Of a stretch of 64,000 nt of DNA, positions 49,204-57,685 are shown one piece after another (position 1 is the stretch's first letter; each line of letters starts with the position of its first letter). Both the position numbers and the translations under genes were made by a program. Source of the DNA: Mucilaginibacter straminoryzae (lineage in GTDB: Bacteria > Bacteroidota > Bacteroidia > Sphingobacteriales > Sphingobacteriaceae); assembly GCF_022953055.1 (NCBI RefSeq), contig NZ_JALJEJ010000013.1, positions 1-64,000 on the forward strand, written 5' to 3'. The notes beneath the pieces were generated by a model that had not been told where the DNA came from, searched no databases, and saw only the letters and a list, made by a program, of their open reading frames with translations.

Positions 49204-51000
49204 ATGTTAAAAGCTCTTCTCCATATCATTCATATCAACCGTTGGCGCATCACACGCATTAGTAAACGCAACTTTTTGATCTACTGTAGTATTGTGGTCG
49301 GACTGATTGGCGGGCTTGCGGCTGTGCTGTTAAAATACCTGGTTCATGTAATGGAAGATGTGAGCCGTAATATATCACAACGGTCACCTTACCATTTTAC
49401 TTATGTTTTGTTACCTGCTGTGGGTATTTTACTAACGGTGCTTTACACCCATTTAGTCAATCGCGACCAGATACAAAAGGGTATAGGTAACCTGATATTT
49501 ATCATTAAGCGTAATAACGGTAATTTAAAATTTAACAACCTGTATTCACATTTAATATCCAGTTCGCTGACGGTTGGTTTCGGCGGGTCTTCAGGGCTGG
49601 AAGCGCCTATTGTGTGTACAGGTGCGGCCATTGGTTCAAACATAGGGCGCTTTTTTAAACTCACTACGCACCAGAAGGCCATACTGCTTGCAGCCGGTGC
49701 ATCTGCAGGAATTGCCGCGGTATTCAATAGTCCCATAGCCGGGGTACTGTTTTCTTTAGAGATTATTCTGGGCGAAATAAGTATCCCTACGTTTATCCCG
49801 TTACTGATCGCTTCGGCAACCGGGGTAGTAGTAGCCAAGGCCCTGTATTCGCGCCAGTTGTTTCATCTGGCTACCGAAGGTTGGGTAATGACTGCCTTGC
49901 CATTTTATGTGCTGCTTGGTTTGTTCAGCGGCTGGATGTCTATCTACATCAGTAAGGTTGCCCATAAGCTGGAAAAGGGGATTTTTATGAAACAGAACCG
50001 GTACGTGCGTGCAGCCGCGGGCGGCGTGATATTAGGTCTGATGATTTTGATATTCCCTCCATTACTGGGTGAGGGTTACCACTATTTACAGGAAGTACTT
50101 AACGGCAATGTAGATGTGCTGCGCGAAGAAACTTTATTTAGCAGTGTGCTGGCGCACCCCTGGGTAATGTCTGCTTTTATTGCTGCCCTGGTATTCATGA
50201 AGATACTTGCTGCGGGTATAACACTTGGTTCGGGTGGTAACGGTGGAACATTTGCGCCGACGATGTTCACTGGCGCATTCCTCGGGCTTTTTGTGGCTTA
50301 CACCGTTAACCTTACCGGTATCGCCCATTTAAATACCATAAATTTTATCGCTGTGGGTATGGCCGGTGCTTTAGCAGGGGTGCTGCATGCGCCATTGACG
50401 GCGATCTTCCTGATTGCTGAGATTACTGGGGGCTATGTACTGTTCATTCCCCTGATGATCGTTTCTGCCATTTCTTATATGGTATCAAGGTTGTCAAACA
50501 AACACAACATGTACTGGCAGGATCTGATCCACGAACGGCAGCTTTACCCGGATAAGGATCATGAAATGCTGGAGTCCATCAAACTGAGCAGCATCATCAA
50601 CCGCAACTATGTAAGTGTAGATAAAAGCAAGCCGTTAACAGAATTGTATAAGTTGCTGGCAGAAACCGACGTGAATATTTTTGCCGTATTGAACAAGGAT
50701 AACCGGTTGGAAGGGGTGATCTGGCTCGACGAGGTGCGTCGCCAGTTGTTTGGATCTACCTTACCCGAAAACGCAAAGATTGCAGATGTAATGGTACTAC
50801 CCCCGGCGGTTGTTAACTTTGACCAACCTGCCGACGAGGTGATGGATCTGTTTGATTCGCTTGACGTTTGGCAGTTGCCAGTAGTAAGGAACGAAAGATT
50901 TATCGGCTTTATCTCGAAATCTGCCATATTGAGCAAGTATCGCGAGGTGATGATACAGCAGCACCAGCAGTCGGACTTTTTTGGACACAATATCAACTAA
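49204..51000 (+). CDS. ClC-type chloride channel/transporter with CBS domains
   Basis: This 598-aa protein has about 10-12 membrane helices and two C-terminal CBS domains (about 460-525 and 530-590) that usually bind adenine nucleotides. ATG 49204 is preferred to a TTG seven codons upstream. The gating Glu is E133 in GSSGLEAP (in place of GREGP), and GGNGGTFAPTMFTG is the later anion-site motif. The position matching the internal proton Glu of the E. coli exchanger reads Ile (LFSLEIIL, E186-I187), so it may conduct rather than exchange. That comparison is by eye, with a one-residue gap. Confidence 0.9.
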   Translation: MLKALLHIIHINRWRITRISKRNFLIYCSIVVGLIGGLAAVLLKYLVHVMEDVSRNISQRSPYHFTYVLLPAVGILLTVLYTHLVNRDQIQKGIGNLIFIIKRNNGNLKFNNLYSHLISSSLTVGFGGSSGLEAPIVCTGAAIGSNIGRFFKLTTHQKAILLAAGASAGIAAVFNSPIAGVLFSLEIILGEISIPTFIPLLIASATGVVVAKALYSRQLFHLATEGWVMTALPFYVLLGLFSGWMSIYISKVAHKLEKGIFMKQNRYVRAAAGGVILGLMILIFPPLLGEGYHYLQEVLNGNVDVLREETLFSSVLAHPWVMSAFIAALVFMKILAAGITLGSGGNGGTFAPTMFTGAFLGLFVAYTVNLTGIAHLNTINFIAVGMAGALAGVLHAPLTAIFLIAEITGGYVLFIPLMIVSAISYMVSRLSNKHNMYWQDLIHERQLYPDKDHEMLESIKLSSIINRNYVSVDKSKPLTELYKLLAETDVNIFAVLNKDNRLEGVIWLDEVRRQLFGSTLPENAKIADVMVLPPAVVNFDQPADEVMDLFDSLDVWQLPVVRNERFIGFISKSAILSKYREVMIQQHQQSDFFGHNIN

Positions 51001-51002
51001 AA

Positions 51003-51029
51003 AAAGAGACACCTTCCGATGTCTCTTTC
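51003..51029. terminator. Bidirectional terminator between the ClC and glnN genes
   Basis: AAAGAGAC (51003-51010) pairs with GTCTCTTT (51021-51028) around a 10-base loop. It is followed by T and preceded by A, so it can serve both convergent genes. Confidence 0.65.
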
Positions 51030-51038
51030 TGTACGAGC

Positions 51039-53210
51039 TTATTTAATAAAGAGTAACTCTCTGAATTTTGGCAGCGGCCACAAGCGGTCGTCTACCAACT
51101 GCTCCAGCTTGTCTACATGATAACGTATCGGCTGGAAGAATGCTTTCACCTTTTCATCATAAGCGATTGCCCGTTCGCGCACGTCATCAATGGCATTGGC
51201 TTTCTTACGCTCTTCCACCATCTGATCTGCATTAGTCTTGATAAAGTTCATGTGCTCGGCGATGCGGTTGATAATATCCATCTGCACGTTCAGGGCACCA
51301 TCTTTCAAGCCGATCTCACGCAGACCTATCACATTTTCCACCAGTTTGCTCTGATAGCTGATCGCCGCCGGTATGATCACACTGTTTACCAGTTCGCCCA
51401 TTACACGGGCTTCTATCTGCAGTTTTTTATAAAACTCTTCCAGCAATATCTCGTGACGTGCTTTTGCCTCGCGACGGGTAAACACGCCGGTGTCTTCAAA
51501 TAAACGTTCCGTTTTCTCGGTTACTAAAACGTCTAAAGCTTTTGGCGTAGTTTTGATGTTAGACAGGCCGCGTGCCGCCGCTTCTCTTTCCCAATCTTCG
51601 CTATAGCCGTTACCTTCAAAGCGTACCGCTTTAGATTCCTTGATATAGCGTTTGATCACTGTCATCAGGGCAACGTCTTTCTTTTCACCCTTCTTCAGCA
51701 GTTTGTCTACATCGTACTTAAACTTACGTAACTGGTCTGCCACCATCAGGTTAAGGATGGTCATCGGAGAGGCTGAGTTAGCAGATGAACCTACCGCGCG
51801 CAGCTCGAATTTATTACCGGTAAAGGCGAAAGGAGAGGTACGGTTACGGTCGGTATTATCCTTTAAAATTTGCGGTATTTTCGGGATGCCTTGCCATAGC
51901 AAAGCTTCATCTTTTAATTTTTTGCTGATGCGTGAAGTCTCGATTTCATCCAGTACTTCTGACAACTGGCTGCCCACGAAAATGGAAATGATCGCCGGCG
52001 GTGCTTCGTTGGCACCCAAACGGTGGTCGTTATTTACCGAGGCGATAGATGCGCGTAACAGATCTGCATGTTCGGCAACGGCCTTTATCGTGTTCACAAA
52101 GAACGTTAAGAACATCAGGTTGTTCTTTGGCGTTTTACCCGGCGACAACAGGTTTTTACCGGTATTGGTGATCATCGACCAGTTATTGTGCTTTCCCGAA
52201 CCGTTGATGCCCTGATAAGGTTTCTCGTGCAGTAGCACTTTAAAATTGTGTCGCTTGGCTACCTTATCCATCAGATCCATTAATAAGGAGTTATGATCGA
52301 TAGCAAGGTTGATCTCTTCATAAACCGGTGCACACTCAAACTGCGATGGTGCAACTTCGTTATGGCGGGTTTTAAGCGGGATACCTAATTGCAAGGCTTC
52401 TGTTTCCAGATCCTGCATAAAGGCATAAACCCGTTCAGGGATAGAGCCGAAATAATGATCTTCCAGTTGCTGGTTCTTGGCAGACATGTGGCCAAAAAGC
52501 GTACGGCCGGTCAGGTACAGATCGGGACGTGCGTTATATAAAGCCAGGTCAACCAGGAAGTATTCCTGTTCGATACCTAAAGAAGCATTTACTTTTTCAA
52601 TGCTCTTATCAAAGTAGTGGCAAACATCCACTGCGGCTTTATCAAGCGCTGTTAACGCTTTTAAAAGCGGCACCTTATAATCTAAAGCTTCGCCGGTGTA
52701 CGAAACAAATACGGTAGGGATACACAAGGTACGGCCCATGATGAAGGCCGGTGAAGAAGGATCCCAAGCGGTATAACCGCGTGCTTCAAAGGTATTACGG
52801 ATACCGCCGCTCGGAAAGCTGGAAGCATCCGGCTCTTGCTGCGCAAGGGCGTCGCCGCTGAATTTCTCTATAGCACCGTCAGAGGTTGGCTCAAAAAAAG
52901 CATCGTGCTTTTCGGCAGTTGTGCCTGTAAGTGGCTGGAACCAGTGGGTATAATGTGTAGCGCCCTTGCTCATGGCCCATGATTTCATGGCAGATGCAGT
53001 TTGTTCTGCCGTTTCACGGGTGATAGGTTCGTTAAATTCTATAGAGTTAATGATGTTCTGATAGGCTTCGCTCGACAAATATTCTCTCATTTTCTTTTTG
53101 TCGAACACATTAGCGGCAAAATAGTCGGAAATTTTAGCCCCCGGAGTTTTAACCTCCGGTATGGTGCGCGTTAAAACAGTTTCAAGCGCTTTAAATCTGA
53201 TATTTGACAT
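51039..53210 (-). CDS. glnN: Type III glutamine synthetase
   Basis: This 723-aa enzyme makes glutamine from glutamate and ammonia with ATP. The long GSIII form (about 720-730 residues) is typical of Bacteroidota. It has the GSIII N-terminal block (ETAEQTASAMKSWAMSKGATHYTHWFQPLTG in pieces, about residues 60-95), catalytic stretches SLGIEQEYFLVD, TRHNEVAPSQFE and LLHEKPYQGINGSGKHNNWS, and SVNNDHRLGANEAPP. Unlike type I, no adenylylation loop is expected. Its minus-strand promoter box lies 33 bases upstream. It stands alone, ending near a shared terminator. Confidence 0.96.
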   Translation of the reverse strand: MSNIRFKALETVLTRTIPEVKTPGAKISDYFAANVFDKKKMREYLSSEAYQNIINSIEFNEPITRETAEQTASAMKSWAMSKGATHYTHWFQPLTGTTAEKHDAFFEPTSDGAIEKFSGDALAQQEPDASSFPSGGIRNTFEARGYTAWDPSSPAFIMGRTLCIPTVFVSYTGEALDYKVPLLKALTALDKAAVDVCHYFDKSIEKVNASLGIEQEYFLVDLALYNARPDLYLTGRTLFGHMSAKNQQLEDHYFGSIPERVYAFMQDLETEALQLGIPLKTRHNEVAPSQFECAPVYEEINLAIDHNSLLMDLMDKVAKRHNFKVLLHEKPYQGINGSGKHNNWSMITNTGKNLLSPGKTPKNNLMFLTFFVNTIKAVAEHADLLRASIASVNNDHRLGANEAPPAIISIFVGSQLSEVLDEIETSRISKKLKDEALLWQGIPKIPQILKDNTDRNRTSPFAFTGNKFELRAVGSSANSASPMTILNLMVADQLRKFKYDVDKLLKKGEKKDVALMTVIKRYIKESKAVRFEGNGYSEDWEREAAARGLSNIKTTPKALDVLVTEKTERLFEDTGVFTRREAKARHEILLEEFYKKLQIEARVMGELVNSVIIPAAISYQSKLVENVIGLREIGLKDGALNVQMDIINRIAEHMNFIKTNADQMVEERKKANAIDDVRERAIAYDEKVKAFFQPIRYHVDKLEQLVDDRLWPLPKFRELLFIK

Positions 53211-53242
53211 TACGGCAGGGAAATTGGTTTAGAATTTCAGAT

Positions 53243-53250
53243 CAAAAATA
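53243..53250 (-). promoter_or_regulatory. -7 promoter element (TATTTTTG) of glnN
   Basis: A minus-strand TAnnTTTG match lies 33 bases upstream of the glnN ATG at 53210. Confidence 0.45.
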
Positions 53251-53423
53251 AAAATTGCTTTAAATAATCTCCGTTTATATTAAAATATAATGCCCGGAGC
53301 GGTTTAATTGTTACTAAAAACCTAAAAATAAGCATTGGTAAAATATTTATTACAAGGGTGTTAAACCCTGTGAAATAATATTCGTCAAAAATAGCAACTA
53401 ACTAAAACTTAATTCCTATACCA

Positions 53424-54248
53424 ATGCTTATCCCAAAATTTGATTTGTACAAGGCAGAGTGGCTCGACCTTGTATTCCAGAACCGTAACAAGGCCTACGG
53501 CGCTTATGAATTGCGTAAACACCATGGTAACGATACGTTCAAGGCAATTTCGATTGTCGTCGGTGCATTCCTGGCTGCCGGTATTACGGTAACGATTATT
53601 GCTCATCAGCAAAAAACGGATCTTACTTACAAGCCTGATGATACCGTTGTTGTCAATATCAAACCGGTACCAAAGACCATTGTCGAACCACCAGTTCAGC
53701 CGCCACCAGCGCACAAAATACAGCAGTCAAAATCACTTGCACCGGTAAAAACCGTGGCAATACCTACACATATCACCACATCACCAGTCGAGACAAACCC
53801 ACCTACACAAATTGAAATCCAGACTTCTGCTATTGGTTCTAAGCCTTTAGAAGGAACAGGTGGTGTAGTGAATGCTCCGGTTACTACCACAGAGCAAGGT
53901 ACGGGGACTGGGATTGGCGAAGGAACAGAACAAGGTAATAATGAACCGCTGAAATATGCGGATGTTGCACCTGAACCCGCTGGCGGTATTGCGGGCTGGA
54001 CCAAGTTTCTGCAACGTAACCTGCGTTACCCCAACACCGAAGAGCAGGGCCGGGTGTTCCTGAGCTTTGTAGTGGAGCGCGATGGCAGCCTGACAGATAT
54101 TAAGGTATTAAAAGGGGTAAGCGCCGAAATTGATGCCGAAGCCATACGGGTATTAAAAATTGCCCCGAAATGGAAACCAGGTATGCAGTCTGGCAAACCG
54201 GTACGCGTTTCGTTTACTATTCCAATCGTTTTTCAGATTACCAATTAA
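53424..54248 (+). CDS. TonB-family energy transducer
   Basis: This 274-aa inner-membrane protein powers outer-membrane TonB-dependent receptors. The N-terminus is cytoplasmic (IPKFDLYKAEWLDLVFQNRNKAYGAYELR), one helix spans about 36-60, a Pro/Thr/Lys-rich periplasmic linker (about 65-185, with EPPVQPPPA and a Gly/Thr/Glu-rich part) follows, and the TonB C-domain (about 190-274) has AGWTKFLQRNLRYP, GRVFLSFVVERDGSL and WKPGMQSGKPVRVSFTIPI. No exbB/exbD gene is adjacent, so these lie elsewhere. A terminator follows, so the next gene is not obviously co-transcribed. Confidence 0.92.
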   Translation: MLIPKFDLYKAEWLDLVFQNRNKAYGAYELRKHHGNDTFKAISIVVGAFLAAGITVTIIAHQQKTDLTYKPDDTVVVNIKPVPKTIVEPPVQPPPAHKIQQSKSLAPVKTVAIPTHITTSPVETNPPTQIEIQTSAIGSKPLEGTGGVVNAPVTTTEQGTGTGIGEGTEQGNNEPLKYADVAPEPAGGIAGWTKFLQRNLRYPNTEEQGRVFLSFVVERDGSLTDIKVLKGVSAEIDAEAIRVLKIAPKWKPGMQSGKPVRVSFTIPIVFQITN

Positions 54249-54270
54249 TATATAGCAGTACAGCAGTTTT

Positions 54271-54298
54271 AAAACCCGGCTCACCCCCGGGTTTTTTT
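54271..54298 (+). terminator. Intrinsic terminator of the tonB-like gene
   Basis: AAAACCCGG (54271-54279) pairs with CCGGGTTTT (54287-54296) around a 7-base loop, followed by more T. Confidence 0.8.
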
Positions 54299-54330
54299 GT
54301 TGAAAATATTTTTGATGCTATTGTTTTGTT

Positions 54331-54918
54331 TTGAAAAAATATTTTTCAATATTTACGAAACCAATTATTAAAACCGCTTTGCGTAAAACTATTGCCATAT
54401 TACTTGTTGTATTACACCTTTTTTATGCAGGTGGGTACACGGTATTATTTCAATATTTGGTCAACCGGGCGGACGAACAGGTGGAAAATCAGATTCTTGC
54501 CGGTAATTACAAAGAGAAAGACCTGATTGAGATAAAGGTTCCGGTTCATACACCTTATTCTTCTACATGGTCTTCCTACCAGGAAGTAAGCGGCCAGATG
54601 CACCTGAAGGGCGCTACCTATAATTACGTAAAACTTAAAGTTACCCCAGATACCCTTTTCCTCAAATGTATTCCTAACCAGCAATCTACAAAGCTGATGA
54701 AGGAGAACATCAGGTATGCAAAGCAAGTGGGCGACCAGCCTTTCAACAAGAAAGGCGCTGGCTTTAAACAACTGCAATTTGATAATTTCTATTTCCCCGC
54801 TGTTTGCTGGAAGATAAAGTCTCCTGTTGAAATCTATCAACCGAAATACAATCTTCTCTCTGTAAACGCTTATTCATCCTACTTCCAGGATATTGAACAG
54901 CCGCCTTGTTTAGCTTAA
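54331..54918 (+). CDS. Hypothetical membrane-anchored protein, first gene of the haloperoxidase cluster
   Basis: This 195-aa protein starts at TTG 54331; no suitable ATG exists before residue 90. A hydrophobic anchor (about 20-42, TIAILLVVLHLFYAGGYTVLF) places the remaining 150 residues outside the inner membrane. That part is Cys-poor and strand-rich by appearance, with segments EKDLIEIKVPVHTPYSSTW and KVTPDTLFLKCIPN, and ends QPPCLA with two Cys in the last third. I recognise no named family. It lies between the TonB transducer and a MetA-like barrel, all on the plus strand, so it is likely linked to the receptor-haloperoxidase group. Confidence 0.6.
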   Translation: MKKYFSIFTKPIIKTALRKTIAILLVVLHLFYAGGYTVLFQYLVNRADEQVENQILAGNYKEKDLIEIKVPVHTPYSSTWSSYQEVSGQMHLKGATYNYVKLKVTPDTLFLKCIPNQQSTKLMKENIRYAKQVGDQPFNKKGAGFKQLQFDNFYFPAVCWKIKSPVEIYQPKYNLLSVNAYSSYFQDIEQPPCLA

Positions 54919-55095
54919 TCTCTCTTTTCCTGTAGTTTTTTTCTCAAACATCTTTTTAGGGTATTTGCATACGGTGTTTAACGTTTTGTTGAACAACTAA
55001 ATGGTATTAAATACTTCAAAACTTTAGTTTCCGGAAAAGCTGCCAGGCCCAACGCATCTGCCACTTTGCGTTAAATTTTGACTTAATACCATAAA

Positions 55096-56067
55096 ATGAA
55101 GCAACTTTACTCTTGTTTTTTAAAGGAGAGGCTTGCCCTTATTCCTGCACTACTTTTTATCCTGGTCAGTAGCCGTGTCAACGCGCAAACTGAGTCAGAC
55201 GCTTTAATGATTCCTAAGAATTACCTCTGCGTAGATGCGATGTACAGCTACAGCAGCTGGGACCATTACTGGGAAGGAACTTTTAAAAGAAATAATTTGA
55301 ACCTCGGTACCGTGAGCACTAATATGTACGGGCTGATGTTAAACTACGGCATTACGAATAATTTAAACATCATTGCCGGAGCACCTTATGTAACTACCCA
55401 TGCCAGCGCCGGAACACTTGCCGGCATGAAAGGGGTACAAGACCTTACAGCTACCATTAAATGGCGGGCCTTAACTTTCCGTTCTGGCAACAACCGCATT
55501 TCTGCTTTCGCTATCGGAAGCGGCGTTTTACCACTGACCAATTACGTGTCAGACTTTTTACCGATGTCTATCGGGCTTCATGCACGCAGCGTCATGCTCC
55601 GTGGTATGATTGATTATCAGTTCAAGCATTTTTTCGTTACCGGCTCTGGTATGTATAATCTTCGTGATAACATCACTATAGACCGCGACGCTTATTATAC
55701 TACCACAATGGTTTACAGTAACCAGGTAGACATGCCTAATGTGCGCAGTTTTAACGCACGCCTGGGGTACCGCAGTTCTGCGTTTATTGCAGAGGCAATG
55801 ATAGAGAATAACACTACGCTGGGCGGTTTTGATATTCGTAAGAACGATATGCCCTTTCCGAGCAATAAGATGAATGCTACGGCGGCAGGTGTAAACTTTA
55901 AATATTCTTTAAAATCGGGATTTGAATTTATGGTGGGCGGCAGCCGCGTTTTGGCAGGCCGCAATGTGGGGCAAAGTAACATGATTCACGGAGGTGTGAA
56001 TTACCTGTTCAGCCTGAAAGGAAAAAACAATAAACAAAGCCAATCAAAACCACAGCAAAAATCATGA
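55096..56067 (+). CDS. Outer-membrane beta-barrel protein, MetA-like
   Basis: This 323-aa protein has a signal peptide (about 1-31, ending RVNAQ) and a strand-rich body with many aromatic/Gly alternations (MYGLMLNYGITNNLNIIAGAPYV, TATIKWRALTF). That pattern resembles the MetA-pathway/phenol-degradation outer-membrane barrel family, which are presumed uptake channels. It overlaps the next gene, the PAP2-type lipoprotein, by ATGA, so the two are translationally coupled. The ligand is unknown. A separate 177-base gap precedes it, without a clear promoter match. Confidence 0.65.
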   Translation: MKQLYSCFLKERLALIPALLFILVSSRVNAQTESDALMIPKNYLCVDAMYSYSSWDHYWEGTFKRNNLNLGTVSTNMYGLMLNYGITNNLNIIAGAPYVTTHASAGTLAGMKGVQDLTATIKWRALTFRSGNNRISAFAIGSGVLPLTNYVSDFLPMSIGLHARSVMLRGMIDYQFKHFFVTGSGMYNLRDNITIDRDAYYTTTMVYSNQVDMPNVRSFNARLGYRSSAFIAEAMIENNTTLGGFDIRKNDMPFPSNKMNATAAGVNFKYSLKSGFEFMVGGSRVLAGRNVGQSNMIHGGVNYLFSLKGKNNKQSQSKPQQKS

Positions 56068-57611
56068 GCGCAAAATTTAACATCATCATATTTAGTTTAA
56101 TTACGGGCATTGTTTATTGCTCTTGTAAAAAGGACATTAAGGAGCGCACGAACGAATACCCTGCGCTGACGCCTAAAAACATCGACGTAAATGCCGATAC
56201 CTGGAAACCTGTGCTGCTAACTGGTTTCAGCGACCTTACAGTGGCAACGCCGGATGCAGTAAACTCACCGGCTTACCTGGCAGATCTGAACGAAATAAAA
56301 GCTTTACAATCAAATATTACCGCGGAGCAGAAGGCAATTGTTAATTATTGGAGTGCGGGTTCTGTACTACGGTGGAACGAGATCTTACGCGAGCTGGTGG
56401 CCAAACACAACATCCCCCCTTATCAGAATGAGGACGGGACGTATCCGGCCCCGAGCTCGGCTAATCCTTTTGCTTATCCGCAATTCCCTTTCTCGAATCC
56501 ACCGTACGCAGCCCGGTCTTACGCCTACATCAGCGCAGCGCAATATGATGCCCTGATCGCAGCATGGAAATTTAAAAAGACTTACAATCGCGCCGCGCCC
56601 TATAAAAATGACGCGAACATACAGGCATTAATACCTAAATCAGATCTGCCTGCCTACCCCAGCGAAGATGGGGTAGTTGCAGGTACCGTAGTTGAACTGA
56701 TGAAGCTGCTTTTCCCGACGGAGATAGCCTTTATCGAACAAAAAGCCAGCGAAGAGAAACTGTACAGGATGATCTCTGGCGCCAATACCCGCAGCGATTG
56801 GGATGCAGGTGTTTCTTTAGGCAAACAGGTGGCTGCTAAATTTACTACCCGTGCCCGTGCAGACAGGGCGGGCGCTGCCATCGGTACGCCAACCATCTGG
56901 GCGCAGTTAGAATCACAAACTGCTGCAACCGGCGAGATGCCGTGGATAAGTTTGGAGAACCCCAAACGGCCACCGATGTTGCCGCTTTTTGGTAAGGTAG
57001 AGCCCTTCCTGTTCGATCAGGCAACCGTAGCAACCCTGCGTCCGGGTCCGCCGCCTTCAACCAAGTCTGACCAGTTCAAAAAGGAAGCAGATGAGGTGCT
57101 GTACTATTGTAAGAATGTCACCCGTGAACGTAATGCACAGGTTGCTTTTTGGGCCGATGGCGCAGGTACCTATACACCTGCAGGTCACTGGGATGCCATT
57201 GCGGCTGATGAATTTGTAAAAGAGAACTGGAGCGAGGTACGCTGGGCCAGGAATATGGCCCTGCTGAACATGGCCATGATGGATGCCGTAATTGTATGCT
57301 GGGATACCAAATATTACTATTTCAACCCACGCCCGTCACAGTTCGATACAGAGATAAAAACCCTTACCGGGATTCCTAATTTCCCTTCTTATACCTCTGG
57401 TCACTCTAATTTTAGTGCGGCCGCGGCCACGGTGTTAACGCACCTGCTGCCAGAAAGGGGAACGAAGTTTAGTGACCTGGCCCAATCCGCAGCGATGTCT
57501 CGTTTATATGGCGGTATTCATTATCGCACAGATTGCGAAGTGGGATTGGTTACCGGGGCCAAGGTTGGTCAATATGCAGTAAACCGCGCAAAAACCGATG
57601 GCGCAGAATAA
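56064..57611 (+). CDS. Lipoprotein of the vanadium-haloperoxidase/PAP2 phosphatase family
   Basis: This 515-aa protein has a lipoprotein-type signal (FNIIIFSLITGIVYCSC, lipidated Cys about residue 20-22). All three PAP2/vanadium-haloperoxidase motifs are complete: K416-x6-R423-P424 (KYYYFNPRP), P441-S442 through S445-G446-H447 (PSYTSGHS), and S479-R480-x5-H486-x3-D490 (SRLYGGIHYRTD). These residues bind vanadate or phosphate and provide the acid-base His. Family members are haloperoxidases or acid phosphatases, and which one this is cannot be told without the substrate-side residues. The enzyme is membrane-anchored outside the cytoplasm, co-translated with the MetA-like barrel. Confidence 0.85.
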   Translation: MSAKFNIIIFSLITGIVYCSCKKDIKERTNEYPALTPKNIDVNADTWKPVLLTGFSDLTVATPDAVNSPAYLADLNEIKALQSNITAEQKAIVNYWSAGSVLRWNEILRELVAKHNIPPYQNEDGTYPAPSSANPFAYPQFPFSNPPYAARSYAYISAAQYDALIAAWKFKKTYNRAAPYKNDANIQALIPKSDLPAYPSEDGVVAGTVVELMKLLFPTEIAFIEQKASEEKLYRMISGANTRSDWDAGVSLGKQVAAKFTTRARADRAGAAIGTPTIWAQLESQTAATGEMPWISLENPKRPPMLPLFGKVEPFLFDQATVATLRPGPPPSTKSDQFKKEADEVLYYCKNVTRERNAQVAFWADGAGTYTPAGHWDAIAADEFVKENWSEVRWARNMALLNMAMMDAVIVCWDTKYYYFNPRPSQFDTEIKTLTGIPNFPSYTSGHSNFSAAAATVLTHLLPERGTKFSDLAQSAAMSRLYGGIHYRTDCEVGLVTGAKVGQYAVNRAKTDGAE

Positions 57612-57646
57612 ATAAATTGGATAATTGTTCTTGATTTGGAGTTAGA

Positions 57647-57676
57647 TAGGGATACTCATGTATCCCTAACTTTTTT
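57647..57676 (+). terminator. Terminator-like hairpin between the haloperoxidase and receptor genes
   Basis: TAGGGATAC (57647-57655) pairs with GTATCCCTA (57660-57668) around TCAT and is followed by C and six T. It lies 36 bases past the PAP2 stop and 10 bases before the receptor ATG, so it should reduce or end read-through into the receptor gene. Confidence 0.75.
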
Positions 57677-57685
57677 ATTACATCG

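Noticed and set aside
51652..52215. 187-aa plus-strand frame inside glnN
   Set aside because: It is antisense to conserved glutamine synthetase sequence and has no recognisable domain.
53355..53370. AGGGT-GTTAA-ACCCT hairpin upstream of the TonB gene
   Set aside because: A 5-bp stem is common by chance and has no T-run or promoter relation, so it was not listed.
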